This document shows positions 1 through 5,472 of a stretch of 8,657 nucleotides of DNA, in pieces; position 1 is the first letter of the stretch; the number at the start of each line of letters is the position of its first letter. Source of the DNA: an uncultured Micrococcales bacterium. GTDB lineage: Bacteria; Actinomycetota; Actinomycetes; S36-B12; GCA-2699445. The DNA lies in NCBI GenBank assembly GCA_903915555.1, contig CAIWTL010000323.1, forward strand, positions 1 through 8,657, in the 5' to 3' direction. The notes below the pieces were generated by a model. It did no database searches. It had not been told where the DNA came from and was given only the letters and a program-made list of their open reading frames with translations. Both the position numbers and the translations under genes were made by a program.

Positions 1-793
1 GGGACGCGGCATCCGCACCATCGTCGAGATGGTGTCGGCCACCCGGCTCGACTGCGTATTGGGGGCGACTGGTCTGATGCGAGGAGCAGTCTCCCAAGCT
101 GTCTGGCATTCCCAGAACCGCAACGCGTTCGGATACGCGCTGTATGACAAACCGCTCATGCGCAATGTCCTGGCCGATCTGGCGGTGGAGACCGAGGCCT
201 CCACCGCTCTGGCGATCCGACTGGCTGCGGCCGTGGACGCGGCTGAGTCCGGGGACGAGGCCGAGCGGCTGCTGCGGCGAATCGCGCTGCCGGCGGCCAA
301 GTACTGGACGACGAAGCGCAGCATCGCTGTCACCGCGGAGGCTCTGGAGTGCCTGGGGGGCAACGGTTACGCCGAGGAGTCCGGAATGCCACTGCTGTTC
401 CGTGAGGCGCCGGTGAACTCCGTGTGGGAGGGGTCCGGCAACGTCAACGCCCTGGACCTCCTACGCGCGATCTCACGTGAGGAGGGGGCCCTCGATGCCC
501 TGCTGCAGGAACTGGGAGCCGCGACCGGAGTCGACGACAGGTACGACCTTGCCGTTCGATCTCTGTTGGCGGAGTTCGCCGACCTCGACGAACTGGAGTA
601 CCGGGCTCGACGCCTCGCCGGGCGGATCGCGGTACTGCTCCAGGCCGCTCAGCTCATCAAGTACTCCCCCGATGGCATCGCGGACGCGTTCGTCGCGACC
701 CGGGTGGCCGGGGACCATGTCACCCAGTTCGGGACGCTGCCCCGCGGCACGGATCTCTCGACGATCCTCTCCCGCGCCGACCCACTGGAGTGA
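1..793 (+). CDS. AidB-like acyl-CoA dehydrogenase, 3' part
   Basis: This is the C-terminal 263 residues of an FAD-dependent acyl-CoA dehydrogenase; the reading frame is already open at base 2 and the start lies outside the window. The frame opens with GRGIRTIVEMVSATRLDCV, the helical C-terminal domain of this family. The block ECLGGNGYAEESGMP followed by FREAPVNSVWEGSGN is what I recall as typical of the AidB branch (E. coli DNA alkylation-response protein) rather than of ordinary fatty-acid beta-oxidation enzymes. The Glu of WEGSG (visible residue 143) sits where medium-chain acyl-CoA dehydrogenase has its catalytic base. AidB proteins bind DNA and FAD, but their physiological substrate is unsettled. 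The gene ends 5 bp before the convergent zapE-like gene. An isovaleryl-CoA-type dehydrogenase is the main alternative, and the missing N-terminal half prevents a firmer choice. Confidence 0.85.
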   Translation, partial: GRGIRTIVEMVSATRLDCVLGATGLMRGAVSQAVWHSQNRNAFGYALYDKPLMRNVLADLAVETEASTALAIRLAAAVDAAESGDEAERLLRRIALPAAKYWTTKRSIAVTAEALECLGGNGYAEESGMPLLFREAPVNSVWEGSGNVNALDLLRAISREEGALDALLQELGAATGVDDRYDLAVRSLLAEFADLDELEYRARRLAGRIAVLLQAAQLIKYSPDGIADAFVATRVAGDHVTQFGTLPRGTDLSTILSRADPLE

Positions 794-798
794 CTGGT

Positions 799-1812
799 TC
801 AGCGGGCCTCGTCGGCACACAGTGCGATCAGCCGTGACGTGGCCCGCTGGTACTTCTTCCGGTAGCCGCCCCTGAGCATGTCGGGGCCGAACAGCCGATC
901 GGCGGGGACCCCGGAGGCCACGACGGGGACCTCACGGTCATAGAGCCGGTCGATGAGCACCACGACTCGCAATGCATCGGCCTGGTCGGTCAGGGTGCGC
1001 AGCCCGGTCAATCCGACGAGATCGAGGTCGGCCACCAACGGACCGTACTGGGACGGATGGACGGTGCGCAGATGGATCAGGACCTCGTCGAAGGAGTCGA
1101 GACTGACCCGTCGCCCACTGTCCGCCGTCTGTGCCACCCGTGCGCGGACGGCATCGTCGGAGCCAGGGGTCGATGCGGCGGGCAGGCCTCGGTGCCGGTA
1201 GTCGTCGCCGTCGACCCGCACGACCTCGAACCGTGCCGACAGGCCCTGTATCTCCCGAAGGAAGTCCTCCGCGGCGAACCGACCCTCCCCCAGCCGGTCC
1301 GGGAGCGTGTTCGAGGTCGCCGCAACGCGCGCCCCACCCTCGACCATGCGCTCCATGAGCGACGACATGAGGACCGTGTCGCCGGGATCGTCCAGTTCGA
1401 ACTCGTCGATACACACCAGCCCCTGCCGCGACAGCACGTCGGCTGCCGTGGCGAAGCCGAGGGCACCGACCAGATTGGTGAACTCCACGAACGTCCCGAA
1501 CACTTTCCCGCCGTCGAAGGCGTGGAACACAGATGCCAGCAGGTGCGTCTTCCCCACCCCGAACCCACCGTCGAAATACAGCCCGGGGCGCAGCTCCGGA
1601 GGGGGCGAGCGGAACAGCCGCCGGCGGCCCGTACCCGGGGGTCGCGCGGCGAAGGCGCGCCCCGCCGCCACGGCCGCGGACTGACTCGGATGGGCCGGAT
1701 CGGGCAGGTAGCTGTCGAAGGACACATCGGTGAACGCCGGAGGCGGTACGAGCAGCCCGATGAGTTCCTCGGGCGGCACAGCCGGGCGACGATGGGTCAA
1801 CGCCTCGATCAC
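799..1812 (-). CDS. zapE: ZapE/AFG1-family P-loop ATPase
   Basis: A 337-aa AAA-like ATPase of the AFG1/ZapE family; E. coli ZapE acts at the division ring and mitochondrial AFG1 in protein quality control. The actinobacterial role (Rv2670c-like) is not settled. Numbering from the proposed start: family N-terminus HRRPAVPPEELIGLLVPPP near residues 7-25; Walker A GFGVGKTH with Lys88; Walker B VCIDEFE with Asp136-Glu137; a sensor-like ATSNTLPDRLGEGRF near 165-179; EIQGLSARFEVVRVDGDDYRHRG near 187-209; and C-terminal LIDRLYDREVPVV. The frame stays open upstream to 2055, but that would overlap the divergent ribD-like gene. I place the start at GTG 1812 because TAGTGT lies exactly 7 nt before it, a leaderless arrangement. 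GTG 1821 (340 aa) and GTG 1857 are alternatives without a convincing ribosome binding site. The gene is convergent with the AidB-like gene and divergent from the ribD-like gene. Confidence 0.9.
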   Translation of the reverse strand: MIEALTHRRPAVPPEELIGLLVPPPAFTDVSFDSYLPDPAHPSQSAAVAAGRAFAARPPGTGRRRLFRSPPPELRPGLYFDGGFGVGKTHLLASVFHAFDGGKVFGTFVEFTNLVGALGFATAADVLSRQGLVCIDEFELDDPGDTVLMSSLMERMVEGGARVAATSNTLPDRLGEGRFAAEDFLREIQGLSARFEVVRVDGDDYRHRGLPAASTPGSDDAVRARVAQTADSGRRVSLDSFDEVLIHLRTVHPSQYGPLVADLDLVGLTGLRTLTDQADALRVVVLIDRLYDREVPVVASGVPADRLFGPDMLRGGYRKKYQRATSRLIALCADEAR

Positions 1813-1825
1813 GACCGTCACACTA
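1810..1825 (-). promoter_or_regulatory. Putative leaderless promoter of zapE
   Basis: On the minus strand TAGTGT (1825-1820) fits the actinobacterial TAnnnT -10 element, and 7 nt (GACGGTC) separate it from GTG at 1812-1810. That spacing puts the transcription start at, or next to, the first base of the codon. No consensus -35 is visible at the expected place, which lies inside the inverted repeats. This element is the main reason for preferring the 1812 start over 1821. Confidence 0.5.
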
Positions 1826-1830
1826 GCGGC

Positions 1831-1892
1831 GTGACCCCAACCGAGGCTCCGGGTCACTCTCTTCGCACCGCTCTCGGCCGCTGGAGCCTCGG
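1831..1892. repeat. Two interleaved perfect inverted repeats
   Basis: Two perfect inverted repeats interlock in the zapE-ribD intergenic region. The first is GTGACCC (1831-1837) with GGGTCAC (1851-1857), separated by 13 nt. The second is CCGAGGCTCC (1841-1850) with GGAGCCTCGG (1883-1892), separated by 32 nt. The left arm of the second lies within the loop of the first and abuts its right arm with no gap, giving the order a-b-a'-b'. In RNA the two stems can form only one at a time or as an H-type pseudoknot; in DNA they are two overlapping dyads. They lie just upstream of the putative zapE -10 and cover its -35 region, as a repressor operator might. The pairing is seen directly; the function is inferred. 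Confidence 0.6.
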
Positions 1893-1966
1893 ATGCCGTG
1901 GAGTGCCGGAGCGATACAGCCGTTTCACAGCGCGGCCAGTTGCGGTGAGACCGACCTGACCGTGGC

Positions 1967-1980
1967 AGGATCGTCCCGTG
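1967..1980 (+). promoter_or_regulatory. Ribosome binding site and GTG start of ribD-like gene
   Basis: AGGA at 1967-1970 lies 7 nt before GTG 1978, a workable Shine-Dalgarno distance. The same bases read CAGGAT with 6 nt to the GTG, which resembles a -10 hexamer with a poor first base, so leaderless transcription cannot be excluded. No clear -35 was found upstream. Confidence 0.45.
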
Positions 1981-2739
1981 CAGATCCTCTGGCCACACCA
2001 TCCCGGCACGTTGTCCCCCGCAGGCGTCGCTGACGCCTTCACCTGGCCGCGCCACGACGCCCCGTACGTTCGGGCGGTGATGGTGTCCACCGCGGATGGT
2101 GCGGCGAAGTCACCCAAGGGTCTGTCCGGCGGGATCTCGTCGGCTGCGGACCGCCTCGTCTTCGCCACGATCCGAGGTCTCAGCGACGTCGTCCTGGTGG
2201 GTGCCGAGACCGTGAGATCGGAGGGCTACGGACCGGTACGACCGCGACCGGAGCTGGTCGACCGGCGCGCGGCCGCGGGGCAGGCCCCCGTACCCCGGGT
2301 GGCGATCCTGACCCGGTCCGGCGACCTGGACACCTCCGGACCCCTGTTCACGGACTCCAGCGAACCTCCGCTCGTGTTCACCTCCGCCACGATCGACCCG
2401 GATCGCCGGAAGGCGCTGGAGCAGGTCGCCGAAGTGGTCGAGGTCGGTGACGCCGACTGCGAACCCGGTCGCGTGATCGCGGAACTGGGTCGCCGGGGCC
2501 TCAACCGCATCGCCTGCGAGGGTGGTCCGAGCATCCTGGGCCAGTTCATGGGCCCGCGCCTCATCGACGAACTCTGCCTCACCGTGACGCCCCTGGCGTA
2601 CGGCGGAACCGGTGATGGACCGGCGGTGTCGCGCATCATCGGGGGGCCCCCGCTGCCCGATTCACCCCGGCCCATGCGGCTGGCACATGTCATGGAGTCC
2701 GACGGGACCCTGTTCCTTCGCTACACCGCTCCCGTCTGA
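1978..2739 (+). CDS. RibD C-terminal-domain reductase (Rv2671-like)
   Basis: A 253-aa NADPH-dependent reductase with the RibD C-terminal (DHFR-like) fold and no deaminase domain. Visible family blocks: VSTADGAAKSPKGLSGGIS near residues 36-54 (substrate side), VVLVGAETVRSEGYGPVRP near 71-89 (nucleotide-binding side), IACEGGPSILGQF at 178-190 and DELCLTVTPLAYGG at 197-210. Full RibD is about 360 aa with an N-terminal zinc deaminase; this protein begins directly at the reductase. It closely resembles what I remember of M. tuberculosis Rv2671, reported to have dihydrofolate-reductase-like activity and to affect para-aminosalicylate resistance. The role may therefore be in folate or pterin reduction rather than riboflavin synthesis. 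The GTG start is backed by AGGA 7 nt upstream. The stop is 7 nt before ligC, suggesting co-transcription. Confidence 0.9.
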   Translation: MQILWPHHPGTLSPAGVADAFTWPRHDAPYVRAVMVSTADGAAKSPKGLSGGISSAADRLVFATIRGLSDVVLVGAETVRSEGYGPVRPRPELVDRRAAAGQAPVPRVAILTRSGDLDTSGPLFTDSSEPPLVFTSATIDPDRRKALEQVAEVVEVGDADCEPGRVIAELGRRGLNRIACEGGPSILGQFMGPRLIDELCLTVTPLAYGGTGDGPAVSRIIGGPPLPDSPRPMRLAHVMESDGTLFLRYTAPV

Positions 2740-2746
2740 CCGGACT

Positions 2747-3832
2747 GTGGACCTCCCTGTCAGTCCGCCCATCAAGCCGATGCTGGCCAAGCCCACTGGG
2801 GACGCCATCCCCGTGGGCGACTACTCCTACGAGCCGAAGTGGGACGGATTCCGCTGCCTGATCTTCCGCAATGGCGGGGAGGTCGTCGTCCAGTCACGCA
2901 ACGGCGAGGACATCTCCTACGCCTTCCCCGAGATCGTGGCTGCCGCTCTCGTGTCGATCCCCGAGCGCATCGTTCTGGACGGTGAGCTCGTGATCGCGGC
3001 GGAGGGGCGACTGTGGTTCGAGCGTCTCGGGATGCGGATCCGACCGCGGGGCGAGGCGGGCGGGTGGAAGATCGCCGAGCTGGCCGAGCAGTATCCCGCC
3101 TCGTACGTCGCCTTCGACCTGCTGGCCGAGGGCGACGACGACCTGACCACCACCGGTCACAAAGCCCGACGGGAGCGGCTCGAGGCGGTCGCGATGCAGA
3201 GCCCCTTCTTCGTGACCCCTGCGACGACGGACCCGACCACGGCGGCGGTGTGGTTCGACCGTTTCGAGGGTGCCGGGTTGGACGGAGTGATCGCCAAACC
3301 ACAGGGGCTGCCGTATCAACCGGGGAAGCGGGTCCTGCTCAAGGTGAAGCACCGGCGGACCGTGGATGTCGTGGTCGCCGGCTGGCGCCCCCACAAATCG
3401 CCGGCTGCCGACGGCCGTCCCGTCGTGGGGTCGCTGCTCCTCGGCCTGTACGACGACTCCGGCGTGCTCCACAACGTGGGTGTGGCCTCATCCTTCTCGG
3501 CTGCTCGCCGGGAGGAACTCGCCCGGGAGCTGGAACCGTTGGAACTCGGGGACGACGACTCCCACCCGTGGCTGCAGCGGGGTACGGACCCCCGCAGGCG
3601 GGTACCGGGCAGTCCCTCCCGGTGGAGTGGCGGGAAGGACCTCTCCTTCCACCCGCTGCGCCCCGAGGTGGTGGCCGAGGTGGCCATCGACCACATGGAG
3701 GGAACCCGTTTTCGGCACGTCGCCACACTGCAGCGCTTCCGACCCGACCGCGAGCCCGCGTCCTGTACGTACGAGCAGGTGGCCGGACCCGAGCAGTTCG
3801 ACGTGGGAGACGTCGTGCCGGGACTCGGCTGA
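2747..3832 (+). CDS. ligC: ATP-dependent DNA ligase LigC
   Basis: A 361-aa ATP-dependent DNA ligase that seals nicks through a lysyl-AMP intermediate. The adenylation motif is EPKWDGFR with Lys31 as the nucleotidyl acceptor; QSRNGED follows at 49-55, IVLDGELVIA (motif III) at 75-84, GLDGVIAKP (motif IV) at 178-185 and LLKVKHRRTVDVVVAG (motif V) near 197-212. An OB-fold half follows, ending in HMEGTRFRH and a VVPGLG tail. The N-terminus MDLPVSPPIKPMLAK matches my memory of mycobacterial LigC (Rv3731, about 358 aa), which supports GTG 2747 over any upstream start in the open frame. No strong ribosome binding site is seen, and the start lies 7 nt past the ribD-like stop, so translation is probably coupled. 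Its usual partner, Prim-PolC, lies 1.6 kb downstream on the other strand. Confidence 0.95.
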   Translation: MDLPVSPPIKPMLAKPTGDAIPVGDYSYEPKWDGFRCLIFRNGGEVVVQSRNGEDISYAFPEIVAAALVSIPERIVLDGELVIAAEGRLWFERLGMRIRPRGEAGGWKIAELAEQYPASYVAFDLLAEGDDDLTTTGHKARRERLEAVAMQSPFFVTPATTDPTTAAVWFDRFEGAGLDGVIAKPQGLPYQPGKRVLLKVKHRRTVDVVVAGWRPHKSPAADGRPVVGSLLLGLYDDSGVLHNVGVASSFSAARREELARELEPLELGDDDSHPWLQRGTDPRRRVPGSPSRWSGGKDLSFHPLRPEVVAEVAIDHMEGTRFRHVATLQRFRPDREPASCTYEQVAGPEQFDVGDVVPGLG

Positions 3833-3839
3833 CTCGAAC

Positions 3840-4724
3840 TCAGAACCCGGAATTGGCGCTGCTTCCCACGGCGAGCAGCACGACGAAGAGGACGCTCACC
3901 GCCAGCGCCACCCCACCGAGGATCAGGCCCGTCACCGGCATCCCCTTCGACGCCTGCGGGCTCATGGAGTTCGCCTGGTTGATGCCGATGATCCCGAGCA
4001 CCCCGGCCGCGATCGCCACGACGATCGGGATGAACGGGAAGAAGAAGCACGAGAACGACAGAATGACCGCGAGTATGCCCACCACGAGGGCTGCTACACC
4101 GATACCGGATCCCGAACTCACCGGCGTGGTGGCCGCCGGTGGGTAGTAGGGAGCGGGGGGCGTGAATCCCGCTGACGGCGGGTACTGCTGCCCGTACCCC
4201 TGCTGCCCGTATCCCTGCGCCACGGGTTCTGTGTAGCCCCCGGTGGGCGGCATGACCGGCGGGGGAACCACGGGCGGCGGTGGAGGAGTCGGGGGTGCGG
4301 GTGTGGTCGGGGGCGGGGTGAGGGGAGCCGCTGCCACCGGTGGCCCTACCTGTCCGTGGTCCGGGAAGACCGTCGTATCCCGGGTGACGGGCGGCTCCGG
4401 CGGGAACTGGATCGTCTCGCCGGTGACCGGGGTCGACTCGTCCGCCGGCGCGGATGCAGGCTCCTCGGCGGGCGCGAGTGCCGGTTCGTCCTCCGGGGCC
4501 GATGACGTGTCAGCCACCGTCGACTCGGCGGCCGCCGCCATCGGGGCGGCGGCGGGCTTTTCACTCGGCGGAAAGACCACGGTGGGTTCGGGGGCGGAGG
4601 GTTCGGGATGGGGGGTCTGCGCGGGCGCCGGGCGGCGCTGCTGGGTCCAGGCGGTGCCGTCCCAATAACGCAGGTCCGGGGAGCCGTCGGGGTTCGGGTA
4701 CCAGCCTGGCTGCGGAGAACTCAC
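3840..4724 (-). CDS. DUF2510/DUF4190 Pro-rich membrane protein
   Basis: A 294-aa protein with three parts. Residues 5-32 (GWYPNPDGSPDLRYWDGTAW) form a DUF2510 domain, a short Trp-rich module common at the N-terminus of actinobacterial membrane proteins. Residues 33-205 are a low-complexity linker rich in Pro, Ala and Thr, with acidic stretches, a run of prolines near 146-160 and the tandem GYGQQGYGQQ at 171-180. Residues 207-287 hold about three hydrophobic helices of DUF4190 type, including GVLGIIGINQANS. There is no signal peptide, so the linker is probably cytoplasmic. The linker carries three T-x-x-F-P motifs, at Thr48, Thr104 and Thr117. The biochemical function of the family is unknown to me. 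The start is GTG 4724, with TAGGAT 6 nt upstream. The gene is convergent with ligC (7-bp gap) and divergent from the small membrane genes. Confidence 0.85.
   Translation of the reverse strand: MSSPQPGWYPNPDGSPDLRYWDGTAWTQQRRPAPAQTPHPEPSAPEPTVVFPPSEKPAAAPMAAAAESTVADTSSAPEDEPALAPAEEPASAPADESTPVTGETIQFPPEPPVTRDTTVFPDHGQVGPPVAAAPLTPPPTTPAPPTPPPPPVVPPPVMPPTGGYTEPVAQGYGQQGYGQQYPPSAGFTPPAPYYPPAATTPVSSGSGIGVAALVVGILAVILSFSCFFFPFIPIVVAIAAGVLGIIGINQANSMSPQASKGMPVTGLILGGVALAVSVLFVVLLAVGSSANSGF
4185..4214 (-). repeat. 15-bp tandem repeat coding GYGQQ twice
   Basis: Two adjacent 15-bp units, CTGCTGCCCGTACCC and CTGCTGCCCGTATCC as read on the plus strand, differ at one base. On the minus strand each encodes GYGQQ within the linker of the DUF4190 protein. 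Such short units can vary in copy number by slippage. Confidence 0.85.
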
Positions 4725-4736
4725 AGGCCGATCCTA
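4722..4736 (-). promoter_or_regulatory. Leaderless promoter of the DUF4190 gene
   Basis: On the minus strand TAGGAT (4736-4731) is followed by 6 nt (CGGCCT) and then the GTG start at 4724. TAGGAT is close to the actinobacterial -10 consensus, and the distance places the transcription start at the codon itself. There is no ribosome binding site between them. No convincing -35 lies 16-18 nt upstream; a TTGACG at 4772-4767 is 30 nt away from the hexamer, too far to serve it. Confidence 0.6.
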
Positions 4737-4851
4737 GTCCTGGATCAACCGCCCTGATGCGCGGCGCGTCAACTTCACCCGCTGCACCCGATGGCGTGCC
4801 TCGGACCGCGCACCAGGGAACTGCAGGGTGGCCTCGGAGATCGCCGGCGGC

Positions 4852-4883
4852 TAGCGTGGTAGTCCCCACCGAGCGGAGGCCCC
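4852..4883 (+). promoter_or_regulatory. Promoter and RBS of the small membrane gene pair
   Basis: TAGCGT at 4852-4857 resembles an actinobacterial -10 element and would start transcription about 20 nt before the ATG. GGAGG at 4875-4879 is a strong Shine-Dalgarno core, 4 nt from ATG 4884. Unlike several neighbours, this gene therefore appears to have a leader. The 159-bp region 4725-4883 is shared with the divergent DUF4190 gene. Confidence 0.5.
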
Positions 4884-5108
4884 ATGGAACTCATGCTTCT
4901 GATCCTCGTGTCACTCGTTCTCGCGATGATCGTCTTCTCGATCCTCGATCGCACAGCGGGGCGATCCGCCGCCATCGTCGGCTGCCTGGTGACCTTCCTG
5001 GTCACGCTCGTCCTGCCGTTCGGGCTCGTCCTGGGCGCGATACTCACCCTCGGGGTTTTCCTTTGGTCGAGGTCCAAGACCTTCGAGAACGCCGCCCGGG
5101 AGAACTGA
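4884..5108 (+). CDS. Small two-helix membrane protein (74 aa)
   Basis: A 74-aa hydrophobic protein that I do not recognise. Helix 1 spans about residues 2-20 (MELMLLILVSLVLAMIVFSI). A short charged turn, LDRTAGRS, follows. A long hydrophobic stretch (about 28-62) is broken by a Pro-Phe-Gly at 45-47 and could be one bent or two short helices. The tail WSRSKTFENAAREN is charged. The ATG has GGAGG 4 nt upstream, so translation is well supported. The gene is followed after 7 nt by a second small membrane-protein gene on the same strand, probably in one transcript. It lies between ligC and prim-polC but reads away from the DUF4190 gene. Function unknown. Confidence 0.75.
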   Translation: MELMLLILVSLVLAMIVFSILDRTAGRSAAIVGCLVTFLVTLVLPFGLVLGAILTLGVFLWSRSKTFENAAREN

Positions 5109-5115
5109 GCTCTCG

Positions 5116-5292
5116 ATGGATTTCCTGTGGGGACTGATACTCGCGCTCATCAGCGCCGCGCTGTGTTACCTCATCGCCAGCCGCAACGGAATGAACCGGA
5201 TCGGCTGGCCGATCCTGGGCCTCGTGCTGCCCGTCGTCGGGCTGATCATCACGTTCGCGGTGGCCTTCGCGAAGACACCTGACCCGAGCTGA
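5116..5292 (+). CDS. Small two-helix membrane protein (58 aa)
   Basis: A 58-codon ORF starting at ATG 5116 and stopping at TGA 5290-5292. The product begins MDFLWGLILALISAALCYLI, a clear hydrophobic helix (residues 3-20). A polar turn, ASRNGMNRIG, follows, then a second hydrophobic helix (about 31-51, with Pro32 and Pro39) and a short tail, AKTPDPS. The two-helix hairpin with a basic loop is a coherent membrane protein rather than random GC-rich translation. It starts 7 nt after the stop of the 74-aa gene, so it is probably translated from the same message. The Shine-Dalgarno is weak (GGGAGAA at 5098-5104, 11 nt from the ATG). No family recognised. Confidence 0.65.
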   Translation: MDFLWGLILALISAALCYLIASRNGMNRIGWPILGLVLPVVGLIITFAVAFAKTPDPS

Positions 5293-5335
5293 CTCCTCCT
5301 GGACCACGCCGCGTCATCCGCGCATCGACCATTCC

Positions 5336-5351
5336 CGATCGGTGGTGATCG
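5336..5351. terminator. Weak hairpin after the small membrane genes
   Basis: CGATC (5336-5340), the loop GGTGGT and GATCG (5347-5351) form a 5-bp stem 43 nt after the 58-aa gene. There is no T-tract on either side, so calling it a terminator rests on position alone. Confidence 0.2.
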
Positions 5352-5451
5352 CTGAGGTCCCTCGTAGGTCCGCCGACGTCGTTCCCCGGACACAGACGAT
5401 CGTTGTCGTCGTAGTGGCTCTTCCGCCGCACGGGAGGAAGCGGCCCAGCGG

Positions 5452-5468
5452 CCCCGATACCAGCGGGG
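5452..5468 (-). terminator. Hairpin just after the prim-polC stop
   Basis: CCCCG (5452-5456), a 7-nt loop and CGGGG (5464-5468) form a GC-only 5-bp stem that begins 4 nt past the TAG stop of prim-polC. No T-run follows on the minus strand. Short GC hairpins without a T-tract are common at actinobacterial gene ends, so a weak terminator is possible. The rest of 5293-5472, between convergent genes, holds nothing else I can support. Confidence 0.25.
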
Positions 5469-5472
5469 AGGG

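Noticed and set aside
1057..1959. Plus-strand open frame of 300 codons antisense to zapE
   Set aside because: The minus strand carries clear Walker A and B motifs; the plus-strand translation shows no recognisable domain.
3013..4146. Plus-strand open frame of 377 codons over ligC and beyond
   Set aside because: Arg/Gly-rich out-of-frame shadow of ligC that crosses into the antisense of the DUF4190 gene.
4243..4668. Gly/Ala-rich plus-strand frame starting MGGMTGGG
   Set aside because: It is the antisense of the Pro/Ala-rich DUF4190 linker; CCN codons read as GGN on the other strand.
4767..4772. TTGACG on the minus strand as a -35 element for the DUF4190 gene
   Set aside because: It is 30 nt from the TAGGAT hexamer, too far, and no good -10 lies 16-18 nt from it.
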